From Pseudomonas kairouanensis (GTDB lineage Bacteria; Pseudomonadota; Gammaproteobacteria; Pseudomonadales; Pseudomonadaceae), in NCBI RefSeq assembly GCF_004682055.1, contig NZ_QUZU01000025.1:29608-93607 (forward strand): a DNA stretch of 64,000 bases, given 5' to 3'. Of this stretch, positions 23,102-33,425 are shown piece after piece (position 1 is the stretch's first letter; every line of letters starts with the position of its first letter). The notes below the pieces were generated by a model. It saw nothing but the letters and a program-made list of their open reading frames with translations. It made no database searches and was not told the DNA's origin. The position numbers were made by a program, and so were the translations under genes.

Positions 23102-25207
23102 GTGAACCCGGTTATCAAAAAATTCCAGTTCGGTCAGTCGACCGTTACCCTCGAGACAGGCCGTATTGCCCGTCAAGCCTCCGGCGCAGTGCTGGTTACC
23201 GTTGATGACGACGTTACCGTACTGGTGACCGTTGTTGGCGCCAAGACCGCTGACCCAAGCAAAGGCTTCTTCCCTCTTTCCGTTCACTACCAGGAAAAGA
23301 CTTACGCTGCCGGTAAGATCCCTGGCGGTTTCTTCAAGCGCGAAGGCCGTCCTTCCGAGAAAGAAACCCTGACTTCCCGACTGATCGACCGTCCGATCCG
23401 TCCGCTGTTCCCAGAAGGCTTCATGAACGAAGTGCAGGTTGTCTGCACCGTCGTGTCCACCAGCAAGAAGACCGATCCGGACATCGCTGCGATGATCGGT
23501 ACCTCGGCTGCCCTGGCTATCTCCGGTATTCCTTTCGATGGCCCGATCGGCGCAGCCCGCGTTGCATTCCACGAAAGCACCGGCTACCTGCTGAACCCAA
23601 CTTACGAGCAACTGAAAGCATCGAGCCTGGACATGGTCGTTGCCGGTACTTCGGAAGCCGTTCTGATGGTTGAATCGGAAGCCAAAGAGCTGACCGAAGA
23701 CCAGATGCTGGGCGCCGTGCTGTTCGCCCACGACGAATTCCAGGCAGTCATCAAGGCTGTTACCGAGCTGGCGGCCGAAGCGGCCAAGCCAACCTGGACC
23801 TGGGCGCCACAGGCTGAAGCGACTGAACTGCTGGGCGCTATCCGCTCCGAGTTCGGTGCTGCCATCTCCGACGCCTACACCATCACCGTCAAGGCCGACC
23901 GTTACGCTCGCCTGGGCGAGTTGAAGGATCAGGTTGTGGCCAAGCTGTCCGGTGAAGAAGGCCAGCCTTCCTCCAGCGAAGTCAAAGCTGCCTTCGGCGA
24001 GATCGAATACCGCACCGTTCGCGAAAACATCGTAAACGGCAAGCCACGTATCGACGGTCGCGACACCCGCACCGTACGTCCGCTGAACATCGAAGTTGGC
24101 GTTCTGCCGAAGACTCACGGTTCGGCGTTGTTCACCCGTGGTGAAACCCAGGCCCTGGTAGTTGCGACCCTGGGCACCGCCCGCGACGCACAGCTGCTGG
24201 ACACCCTGGAAGGCGAGAAAAAAGACCCGTTCATGCTGCACTACAACTTCCCTCCGTTCTCGGTGGGCGAGTGCGGTCGCATGGGTGGCGCTGGTCGTCG
24301 CGAAATCGGTCACGGCCGTCTGGCGCGTCGTTCGGTACAGGCCATGCTGCCTGCTGCTGACGTGTTCCCGTACACCATCCGTGTTGTGTCGGAAATCACC
24401 GAGTCCAACGGTTCCAGCTCCATGGCTTCCGTTTGCGGTGCTTCCCTGGCGCTGATGGATGCTGGTGTGCCAATGAAGGCGCCGGTTGCCGGTATCGCCA
24501 TGGGCCTGGTTAAAGAAGGCGAGAAGTTCGCCATCCTGACCGACATCCTGGGCGACGAAGACCACCTGGGCGACATGGACTTCAAAGTAGCCGGTACCGC
24601 CAAAGGTGTTACCGCGCTGCAGATGGACATCAAGATCAAGGGCATCACCGAAGAGATCATGGAAATCGCCCTGGGCCAAGCCCTGGAAGCGCGCCTGAAC
24701 ATCCTCGGTCAGATGAACCAGATCATTGGTCAGTCCCGTACCGAACTGTCGGAAAACGCTCCGACCATGATCGCGATGAAAATCGACACCGACAAAATTC
24801 GTGATGTTATCGGTAAAGGCGGCGCGACAATCCGTGCGATCTGTGAAGAGACCAAGGCTTCGATCGACATCGAAGACGACGGCTCGATCAAGATCTTCGG
24901 CGAAACCAAGGAAGCGGCTGAAGCAGCACGTCAGCGCGTCCTGGGTATCACCGCTGAGGCTGAGATCGGCAAGATCTACGTCGGTAAGGTTGAGCGCATC
25001 GTCGACTTCGGCGCATTCGTCAACATCCTGCCGGGCAAAGACGGCCTGGTTCACATCTCCATGCTGAGCGACGCTCGCGTTGAGAAAGTGACCGACATTC
25101 TCAAAGAAGGCCAGGAAGTGGAAGTGCTGGTACTGGACGTGGACAACCGCGGCCGTATCAAGCTGTCCATCAAGGACGTAGCAGCAGCCAAGGCTTCGGG
25201 CGTGTAA
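23102..25207 (+). CDS. pnp: Polyribonucleotide nucleotidyltransferase (PNPase)
   Basis: Phosphorolytic 3'-5' exoribonuclease and degradosome component. It is 701 residues from a GTG at 23102, with AAGGTAGGA upstream. It has two RNase PH domains (about 1-210 and 310-540; the second contains ITESNGSSSMASVCG), then a KH domain with VIGKGGATIRAICEET and an S1 domain with VGKVERIVDFGAFVNILPG. It is followed by a strong terminator. Confidence 0.98.
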   Translation: MNPVIKKFQFGQSTVTLETGRIARQASGAVLVTVDDDVTVLVTVVGAKTADPSKGFFPLSVHYQEKTYAAGKIPGGFFKREGRPSEKETLTSRLIDRPIRPLFPEGFMNEVQVVCTVVSTSKKTDPDIAAMIGTSAALAISGIPFDGPIGAARVAFHESTGYLLNPTYEQLKASSLDMVVAGTSEAVLMVESEAKELTEDQMLGAVLFAHDEFQAVIKAVTELAAEAAKPTWTWAPQAEATELLGAIRSEFGAAISDAYTITVKADRYARLGELKDQVVAKLSGEEGQPSSSEVKAAFGEIEYRTVRENIVNGKPRIDGRDTRTVRPLNIEVGVLPKTHGSALFTRGETQALVVATLGTARDAQLLDTLEGEKKDPFMLHYNFPPFSVGECGRMGGAGRREIGHGRLARRSVQAMLPAADVFPYTIRVVSEITESNGSSSMASVCGASLALMDAGVPMKAPVAGIAMGLVKEGEKFAILTDILGDEDHLGDMDFKVAGTAKGVTALQMDIKIKGITEEIMEIALGQALEARLNILGQMNQIIGQSRTELSENAPTMIAMKIDTDKIRDVIGKGGATIRAICEETKASIDIEDDGSIKIFGETKEAAEAARQRVLGITAEAEIGKIYVGKVERIVDFGAFVNILPGKDGLVHISMLSDARVEKVTDILKEGQEVEVLVLDVDNRGRIKLSIKDVAAAKASGV

Positions 25208-25230
25208 TCACCCCTAAGGCTTCACGCTGA

Positions 25231-25258
25231 AAAAGGACTCTTCGGAGTCCTTTTTTTA
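25231..25258 (+). terminator. Intrinsic terminator after pnp
   Basis: AAAAGGACTC-TTCG-GAGTCCTTTTTTT: a 10-bp stem with the stable TTCG tetraloop and a T7 tail, ending the long rimP-pnp block. Confidence 0.95.
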
Positions 25259-25309
25259 TGGAGCCAGGAAAGTGAAGTGAAATCAGCCATTTACGCCATG
25301 GCAAAAGCC

Positions 25310-25349
25310 GCAACTTGCATGCAGGCACGATGGGGTTCATGCAAGTTGC
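25310..25349. promoter_or_regulatory. Perfect 12-bp inverted repeat, candidate enhancer
   Basis: GCAACTTGCATG (25310-25321) and CATGCAAGTTGC (25338-25349) are exact inverted copies with 16 bases between. The centre is about 110 bases upstream of the expected start of the sigma-54 promoter at 25416, where enhancer-binding activators bind. AT-rich DNA suitable for IHF lies between them (25370-25402). The cognate activator is unknown to me. Confidence 0.6.
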
Positions 25350-25415
25350 ACGATTTCGAAAATAGCGACATTTTATAAGTCATTGTTTTATATGATTTTT
25401 ATTGGTGGTGGAGAC

Positions 25416-25432
25416 TTGGCACAGCGCCTGCA
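25416..25432 (+). promoter_or_regulatory. Probable sigma-54 promoter of the BON gene
   Basis: TTGGCACAGCGCCTGCA has the -24 GG and -12 GC exactly ten bases apart and matches TTGGCAC and TGCA of the consensus. Expected start near 25443, leaving a 60-base leader to the BON gene with AGGAG before its ATG. Confidence 0.65.
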
Positions 25433-25502
25433 ATATTCCTGTTAACGCTGCAGCATCAAGGTACACACACTGCAGACTTTTAATAAAACAGGAGTTACTC
25501 GT

Positions 25503-26123
25503 ATGAAGAAGTTCGCTCTCGCTACTGCTACCGCCCTGACCCTGGCTATTGGTGCCAACGCAGCCTTTGCACAAACTTCCCAAGCGCCGATGACCCTGGC
25601 CGCTGGCGAAGTGACAAAAGCCAAGGAGTCCACTTCGGACACTTGGATCACCACCAAAGTCAAAGCTGACCTGCTGACCGAAAAAGGTATTCCAGGTTCG
25701 GACATCAAGGTTGAAACCAACAAAGGCGTGGTTACCCTGTCGTCTGACGTAGAGATTTCCGAATCGCAGAAAGCTACCGCTGTAGCGATCACCAAGAAGA
25801 TCAAAGGCGTTAAAGCTGTCTCCGCTGATAGCCTGCATGCCGGCGGCGCTTACAAAGCCGATAACGTAGACAAGACTAAGACCGCTGCCGCTGGTGCTAA
25901 AGAGACGACTTCCGATACCTGGATCACCACCAAAGTGAAAGCCGATCTGGTTACCGAGAAAGGCATTCCAGGCACTGACATCAAAGTCGAAACCAATAAA
26001 GGCGTCGTTTCCCTGTCGTCGACTGCCGCAGTGACCGATGCGCAGAAAACCACAGCAGTGAACATTGCCAAGAAAATCAAGGGCGTTAAAGCTGTATCGG
26101 CTGATGGCCTGAAGGCAGAGTAA
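25503..26123 (+). CDS. Periplasmic double-BON-domain protein (OsmY-like)
   Basis: A 206-residue secreted protein. The signal peptide MKKFALATATALTLAIGANAAFA ends about residue 23. Two BON domains follow (about 43-110 and 136-204), each opening with TSDTWITTKVKADL and ending KKIKGVKAVSAD; the copies are so alike, in DNA as well, that recent tandem duplication is likely. BON domains are thought to contact membranes; OsmY of E. coli (also two BON domains) is an osmotically induced periplasmic chaperone. The gene stands alone between two terminators and seems to be driven by a sigma-54 promoter, unlike sigma-S osmY. Precise role not known. Confidence 0.9.
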   Translation: MKKFALATATALTLAIGANAAFAQTSQAPMTLAAGEVTKAKESTSDTWITTKVKADLLTEKGIPGSDIKVETNKGVVTLSSDVEISESQKATAVAITKKIKGVKAVSADSLHAGGAYKADNVDKTKTAAAGAKETTSDTWITTKVKADLVTEKGIPGTDIKVETNKGVVSLSSTAAVTDAQKTTAVNIAKKIKGVKAVSADGLKAE

Positions 26124-26229
26124 CGCTTCATTTATCGCCTTGAACTAAGCGTCGGCGGCAACGAGTGAGCTAGATATCCACTCAATGCACCTCACGTGTT
26201 CATGCGACCGACCACAGGGATGTGGTCAC

Positions 26230-26266
26230 TACAGGCCCCGGCATTCGTGTCGGGGCCTGTTCTATT
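26230..26266 (+). terminator. Terminator after the BON gene
   Basis: ACAGGCCCCG and CGGGGCCTGT are perfect 10-bp arms around a 10-base loop, followed by TCTATT. Placed between a plus-strand gene and a minus-strand gene end. Confidence 0.7.
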
Positions 26267-26303
26267 GTGGGATTGGAATACTGATCTCAAGGCTATGAAA
26301 GTC

Positions 26304-26398
26304 AAATGTGGGAGCGAGCTTGCTCGCGAACGCGGTGGACCAGTGCCAGCCATGTTGGCTGACACACCGCATTCGCGAGCAAGCCCGCTCCCACATTT
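26304..26398. repeat. REPIN: inverted pair of REP sequences
   Basis: AAATGTGGGAGCGAGCTTGC (start of left arm) and its inverse ending CCCGCTCCCACATTT flank about 40 bases. Both arms continue into CTCGCGAA and CACCGC-type ends. This is the fluorescens-type REP element in its paired, mobile form (REPIN), which depends on a RAYT transposase encoded elsewhere. It lies between converging genes. Confidence 0.85.
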
Positions 26399-26418
26399 AG
26401 AACTGTGTTGCTATGGGG

Positions 26419-29349
26419 TTACTCGGCATCCAGATGCATGGGTGTCACTACCCGACCATCCTTCTGCGCCTGCCCCAGGTTGGCATCGATGAAGTACACC
26501 CGGTCATCTTCCAGCTGGCCTTTATCCACCAGGTAGTCCTTGATCGTGCTGGCACGGTCCTGGCCCAGTTGGCGCAGCAACACATCACTGGCGCTCCAGA
26601 ACTTGATCACGCCGTCACGCAGTTTAGCGGTGCGGTCATCGTCGCTCAGGTCTTTCCATTCTGCCGGGGGTTGCTGTTTCAAGCGCGTGCGGTAAATGCC
26701 TTCAAGTAGGGGGGCCTTTTCCTTCTCCGGCACCACAAGCAACGATGCCTGGGCTGGAACCTTATCTCCCCGACGTTGAAGAATCTTGTAGTAGTTGTAT
26801 TGGTATTCCCGCTCCAGGCGCTCGGCTGCCAGGAATGGGCCGTCACTGCTTGCAGCGGCGGTCCCCTCGATTTCCAGGCGCAGGGACGGACGTTCCTTGA
26901 GTGCCTTGGCGAGTTTGTCCAAGGCGGCCTGGGCGTCTTTACTCAGCTCACTGGAGCCCGCCGCAAATGACACATTGCCAAGGTCTTCCGCGCCGCCGCC
27001 AGACACCAGCCCACCGATAAACCGGAAAGGGGCCGTGGCCGCGCGCACCACCAGATTGCGCAGGGTCTGCCACACAATCGGCATTACGCTGAATTGCGGG
27101 TTGTTCAAGTCACCCGTTACTGGCAGTTCAATGGAGATCTTGCCGTCGCTGTCCTTGAGCAGTGCAATCGCAAGGCGAATCGGCAAGTCCACGGCGTCGG
27201 CGCTGTCGACTTTCTCGCCCAGTTGCAGCTGTTCGACCACCACTTTGTTTTCAGCCTTGAGCTGGCCTTTGGTGATGACGTAATGCAGGTCGAGGTTCAG
27301 ACGCCCCTTACGGATGCGAAACCCAGCAAACTTGCCGGAGTACGGCGTCAACGTGGTCAGTTCGACGCGCTTGAAGCTGGTGGCAATGTCCAGTGCGGCC
27401 ATTGGGTCAAACGGATTGACGCTGCCCTTGATGGTCACCGGCGCATAGCGATCCACCTTGCCTTTGATGTCCACGCTGGCCGGCTTGGCCTGGCGACTGT
27501 CGATGGTGCCGATTTGCCCGTTGAGTTGTTGGATTGCGGTGGCAAAGTTGGGGGTCAGGCTGAAGTCGGCAAAGTTGGCCGAGCCATCGTTGATCGCAAT
27601 CTGCCCCACATGAATACCCAGCGGTTTTTCTTTGCTGGCAGGTTTGGGGCCTTTATCGGGCGGTTGCGGGATCAGCAGGTCATCGACGTTGGTGGTGCGG
27701 TCGTCGTTGATCATGAAACGCGCATAGGGCTGCAGCAGGTTGACCTTGTCGATCGACAGGCTGTCGCCGTGTTGATAGTTCAAGCCCTCCACCACCACGC
27801 GCTGCCATTTGACGAAGTCTCGGGTCTTGAGGGTGTCGAGGGTGTGTAACTGATCGACCTGCGCCCGGCCGGTGACCTGGAGCTTGAGGGGATCAGTGCT
27901 TTTGAGGTTCACGTCCAGGTTGCTGCCGAGCATGCCGCTGCGCAGTTCCAGGCGGATGAACGGGCTGATATAGGACTGTGCCACCCGCAGGTCGATGTCC
28001 TGGGTCGTCACCTTCAGCTTGGCGCTGACTGGGTTGAGATTGACCTCCCCGGTTGCCGCGATCTTGCCTTGTTTACCCAGGCCGCTGTCGACCTTGAGGG
28101 TGAACGGACTCTGGTTGAGGCTATCGAAGTTCTGCACATCGACGTTCAGCGGTCCCAGTTCCAGCGCCACCGCAGGTTTGGCCTGACGGTCCGCCAGGTG
28201 CACCTGGTAGTTGCGCAGTTGCACATCCTTGAGCAGCACTTGCCAGGGTTTGCTTGGGGCCGCAGGTTCGGCTTTTGGCGAGTCGGCGGTGGCCGGTGCC
28301 GTGGCGGGTTCTGGCGCCTGGGCTGGTTTGCTCGGTTGGCTGGCAAACAGCTTTTGCCAGTCCAGCTGACCATCCGCTTCGCGGGCGGCCCAGGTTTCCA
28401 GCTTGTTGCTACGGATCTTGCCAGCCACCACTTGCTGCTTGGCCAGGTCCACCGTGGTGTCGCTGACGTCCAGGCGCTCCAGGCGCACCAACGGCCGACC
28501 GTCCGGGGCCTTGATGGCGAACGGCGCGATGCTGGCGGCGGTGTTGGTCAGGTTCAGTTCGGTCTCTTTGGCCAGGCTGAACTTGTACTCGGTGCTGAAA
28601 TTGAGCACGCCATCTTCAAGCACCAGTGGCAACGCGTCGCGTACGTACGGCCACCAGGCTTTCATCTTGCCGTCGGTGACTTTGAGCGTACCTTCGGAGG
28701 TGATCGGTACCAGGCTGAAATTGCCTTTCCAGTCGATCTGGCCACCCTCAGGGCCGGCGGCGACCAGGGTCATGTCCGCGTTGTCTTCGGGCAGTGTGCT
28801 GAGGTTTTTCAGCTCGAAATCGAGTTTGTCGTAGAGAAATTCGATGGGCTCGCTGGGGCGCAAGTCTTCGAAGTGCACATAGCCGCCGGCCAGCTTGATG
28901 CCGTCGATGCGCAACGGGAATGGCTTGGCATTGGGGTCGGCCGGGGTTGGCTCGCTTGGCGGTACCTTGAACAACTGCGCCAGGTTGAGTTGGCCGGATT
29001 TATCGAACAGCACCTCGGTCTTGGGCTGGTCCAACTGCACATCGGCCAGGTGCAAGGCGCGGGTCCACAGGCTGTCGATCTGCAGGTTGGCATAGAGGCG
29101 TTCGAAACCCACCTGCTCCTTGCCCGGCTCACCGATCTTGAGGCCCCACAGGGTCAGCTCCAGGCTGAACGGGTTGAGCTCGATCCGCTCTATCCGCGCT
29201 GGCACCGTGGCGTAATGGGCCAGTTGCTGGTTGGCAATGCGAAGGGCAATGCCGGGCAAAATCAGAAAGCCCAGCAGGCTGTACAGGGCAAGAGCGGTCA
29301 ACAAGGCGCCGACGGCGCGGATCAATCCTTTGGGCATGGGTGACGCCAT
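26419..29349 (-). CDS. Large AsmA-like DUF748 envelope protein
   Basis: 976 residues from the ATG at 29349 (an ATG at 29337, giving MPKGLIRAVGALL, is equally possible; neither has a good ribosome site). One N-terminal membrane anchor (about 10-32) is followed by a long periplasmic beta-rich body with repeated segments such as LRIDGIKLAGGYVHFEDLRP and IAINDGSANFADFSL, the DUF748 pattern related to AsmA/TamB-type envelope proteins. Near residues 800-850 VSFAAGSSELSKDAQAALDK resembles an OmpA-type peptidoglycan-binding fold. A role in outer-membrane lipid or envelope homeostasis is inference from the superfamily. Confidence 0.85.
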   Translation of the reverse strand: MASPMPKGLIRAVGALLTALALYSLLGFLILPGIALRIANQQLAHYATVPARIERIELNPFSLELTLWGLKIGEPGKEQVGFERLYANLQIDSLWTRALHLADVQLDQPKTEVLFDKSGQLNLAQLFKVPPSEPTPADPNAKPFPLRIDGIKLAGGYVHFEDLRPSEPIEFLYDKLDFELKNLSTLPEDNADMTLVAAGPEGGQIDWKGNFSLVPITSEGTLKVTDGKMKAWWPYVRDALPLVLEDGVLNFSTEYKFSLAKETELNLTNTAASIAPFAIKAPDGRPLVRLERLDVSDTTVDLAKQQVVAGKIRSNKLETWAAREADGQLDWQKLFASQPSKPAQAPEPATAPATADSPKAEPAAPSKPWQVLLKDVQLRNYQVHLADRQAKPAVALELGPLNVDVQNFDSLNQSPFTLKVDSGLGKQGKIAATGEVNLNPVSAKLKVTTQDIDLRVAQSYISPFIRLELRSGMLGSNLDVNLKSTDPLKLQVTGRAQVDQLHTLDTLKTRDFVKWQRVVVEGLNYQHGDSLSIDKVNLLQPYARFMINDDRTTNVDDLLIPQPPDKGPKPASKEKPLGIHVGQIAINDGSANFADFSLTPNFATAIQQLNGQIGTIDSRQAKPASVDIKGKVDRYAPVTIKGSVNPFDPMAALDIATSFKRVELTTLTPYSGKFAGFRIRKGRLNLDLHYVITKGQLKAENKVVVEQLQLGEKVDSADAVDLPIRLAIALLKDSDGKISIELPVTGDLNNPQFSVMPIVWQTLRNLVVRAATAPFRFIGGLVSGGGAEDLGNVSFAAGSSELSKDAQAALDKLAKALKERPSLRLEIEGTAAASSDGPFLAAERLEREYQYNYYKILQRRGDKVPAQASLLVVPEKEKAPLLEGIYRTRLKQQPPAEWKDLSDDDRTAKLRDGVIKFWSASDVLLRQLGQDRASTIKDYLVDKGQLEDDRVYFIDANLGQAQKDGRVVTPMHLDAE

Positions 29350-29423
29350 CTATGTCATTCAGGAGTGCCTTGGAGTATGGCACGGGTTTTCGGTTCCGAA
29401 GATCCAGGCTCTTGGGAAACGTC

Positions 29424-30440
29424 CTACAACTGGAGTATCAATGTTTTCAGCGGCGGCTGCTGGTCCTGGGAGGGAAAATCCGCCCCCGGCGTCATGATTT
29501 GCCAGTCTCGTACCGGGCGTCCGGCTTTTTCCGCGCAACGCAGGACCTGCTCACGCCAATCCTCCATGCTGACTTTTGCCAGGTTGTTGCAGCAGATCAG
29601 CACGCCATTGTCTGCAGTGGCCAGCAGCGCAGGCTTGAGCAGGCTCTGGTAGTCGCGAAGCAGGTCGACGGTGCCGAATGCGCTCTTCGCCCATGCCGGA
29701 GGATCCAGCAGGACGAGGTCATACTGGCGCTGTTCCAGGCGTGGATAACTCGGCAGCTTCTGACCGCGGCGCTGGGTGATCGGCAAGCCGGCCAGTTGGC
29801 GAATCGCTGGGAAGTAGTCCGATTGCACGAACTCCATGGCCGGCAATTGCGGGTTCAGCAGGCCGTTCTCGCGCCCGACCGCCAGGTTGCCCTCGGCAAA
29901 GTCCAGGTTGTACACCTCGCGCGCGCCACCGGCTGCGGCACTCAGGCCTACCCCACAGGTGTAGGCGAACAGGTTCAGCACGCTTTTGCCAGCGCTGTGC
30001 TCTTTGACCCAGCCACGGGTGTTGCGAAGGTCGAGGAACAGCAACGGGTCTTGTCCGGCATGTCGCCCGCGTACGCGGTAATTGAGGCCCCACTCGTGGC
30101 CGACCAGGTCTTCCAGCGCGGCTGGTTCGGCACGGTACACCGTGTCTTCGCGGTCGACCCGCGAGTTGCCTCGGGAGCGGTCGTTGTACACCAGCAACAA
30201 TTCCAGGCCCATGTACTGGTTGATCAGTTGGTGCAGCTCCAGCAACTCCTCGGTTTGCAGCGACTGGTGAAAGCTTTGCACCAGCAGTTGCGGGCCATAA
30301 CGGTCGATGGTCAGTCCACCCGCGCCTTCCTGGCTGCCGTGGAACAAGCGATAGCAGTCAGTGCCTTGGGCGTGCAGCTCGTTGATCAGGTCTTGGCGAT
30401 GATCGAGGGCGGCGCGCAGCGCCTGATTCAGGGGAGACAT
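29424..30440 (-). CDS. SAM-dependent methyltransferase, RlmI/RlmK-like
   Basis: A 338-residue class I methyltransferase of the COG1092 type. The N-terminal half has HGSQEGAGGLTIDRYG, an RNA-binding-like entry; the catalytic half has the SAM loop VLNLFAYTCGVGLSAAAGGA, acidic NLDFAEGNL and the LLDPPAWAKSAFG motif (a variant of NPPY). Relatives methylate C5 of cytosine in 23S rRNA, but this protein lacks an obvious PUA domain, so the substrate is not assigned. It starts 56 bases after the MpaB-like gene. Confidence 0.85.
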   Translation of the reverse strand: MSPLNQALRAALDHRQDLINELHAQGTDCYRLFHGSQEGAGGLTIDRYGPQLLVQSFHQSLQTEELLELHQLINQYMGLELLLVYNDRSRGNSRVDREDTVYRAEPAALEDLVGHEWGLNYRVRGRHAGQDPLLFLDLRNTRGWVKEHSAGKSVLNLFAYTCGVGLSAAAGGAREVYNLDFAEGNLAVGRENGLLNPQLPAMEFVQSDYFPAIRQLAGLPITQRRGQKLPSYPRLEQRQYDLVLLDPPAWAKSAFGTVDLLRDYQSLLKPALLATADNGVLICCNNLAKVSMEDWREQVLRCAEKAGRPVRDWQIMTPGADFPSQDQQPPLKTLILQL

Positions 30441-30496
30441 GGAGCGCGCCTTGCTGGGAAAAGAGGGCGCGAAGTTTAACAGTTATGAGGCCTGGG

Positions 30497-31366
30497 CTAC
30501 ATCAGCCCCATCCGCCGATGGGCCCGTTGCACCGAACCATTGCGCATCGCCCAGCGTAACAGTGGCGCACTGCGTTTGACCCCGGCACGGATCATCTGGC
30601 GTTGCAGCGGGCCCTGGTGTTGATCGAGCATGGCACTGGCCCAGTCGGGCAGCAGGTCGATTCCGGCCTGCATCATCAAGGCCCCAAAGGGTTTGGCCAT
30701 GGTGCTGGGGGAGGGCGCATTGAGCAGCAGGCGCAGCACCTCGCGGCTGCGGTCGTCGCACAGCAGTTGTGGGCGGATGCGTGCGAAGTAATCGGAAATC
30801 TCCTGCCGTGAACGCGGAACGTGGCGCGCACCCAAACGTTCAGCCACCAAGGCGATCTCGCTGTAGTAACGGTCCTGATCCCGCCCCGAAAGGTGAGGGT
30901 TGCGATAGCGCAGATGCGCCGCCAGAAAGTTGCTGACTTCGGCCACATGCACCCAGGTCAGCAACTCTGGATCGCTGGCAGCGTAGGCTCGCCCATCCGG
31001 CGCATGGCCGACGACTTGCAGGTGAATGGTGCGTACTTTTTCAATCAGCCACTCGGCATCATGCCGCGAGCCAAAGGTGGTGCCCGAGATGAACTGCGAC
31101 GTACGCCGCAGCCGTCCAAGCATGTCCTGACGGAAATTGGAATGGTCCCACACGCCTGCCAGGGCCAGTGGGTGCAGGGCTTGCAGCATCAACGCGCTGA
31201 TGCCGCCAATCAGCATGCTGCTGAAGTCGCCATGGACTTGCCAGCTCACCGAATCCGGCCCGAAGAGGCCTGGGTCGCCCTTGGGGTTTTCCAGGTCCAG
31301 TTGGCCCAGTGACAAACCGGTCAGGCTCATCAGCTGGTTTTCGATGCGGCTGCGGATAAATTCCAT
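30497..31366 (-). CDS. Oxygenase MpaB-family protein (DUF2236)
   Basis: 289 residues with the DUF2236 pattern: SWQVHGDFSSMLIGGISALMLQ, LQALHPLALAGVWDHSNF, then the central HLQVVGHAPDGRAYAASDPELLTWVHVAEV, whose histidines are the likely heme ligands. Relatives include fungal MpaB oxygenase and bacterial latex-clearing protein; in proteobacteria the substrate is unknown. It lies 16 bases after acs on the same strand, so it is probably co-expressed with acetate activation. Confidence 0.85.
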   Translation of the reverse strand: MEFIRSRIENQLMSLTGLSLGQLDLENPKGDPGLFGPDSVSWQVHGDFSSMLIGGISALMLQALHPLALAGVWDHSNFRQDMLGRLRRTSQFISGTTFGSRHDAEWLIEKVRTIHLQVVGHAPDGRAYAASDPELLTWVHVAEVSNFLAAHLRYRNPHLSGRDQDRYYSEIALVAERLGARHVPRSRQEISDYFARIRPQLLCDDRSREVLRLLLNAPSPSTMAKPFGALMMQAGIDLLPDWASAMLDQHQGPLQRQMIRAGVKRSAPLLRWAMRNGSVQRAHRRMGLM

Positions 31367-31382
31367 GGCGACTCAGGGTGTC

Positions 31383-33320
<1,938 letters not shown>

Positions 33321-33381
33321 GTGCGGTCCTTATTCTTGTTTTAGCGACAAGTCATAAAGATGCACGCAGTGGGGGGAGGGT

Positions 33382-33415
33382 TCAAGGCCAACGTCCAAAC
33401 GGACGTTGGCCTTGA
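33382..33415. repeat. Perfect 15-bp hairpin between pgi and acs
   Basis: TCAAGGCCAACGTCC and GGACGTTGGCCTTGA are exact inverted repeats around AAAC, ten bases after the pgi stop on the minus strand. No T-run follows on either strand, so it is probably an mRNA 3'-end stabiliser or weak terminator for pgi. Confidence 0.75.
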
Positions 33416-33425
33416 GTGATCAGCC

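Noticed and set aside
26304..26398. CRISPR-like repeat pair
   Set aside because: Only two copies, inverted, with REP sequence; it is a REPIN.
28069..29343. 424-codon plus-strand frame opposite the DUF748 gene
   Set aside because: No start signal or family match; the minus frame has clear domain structure.
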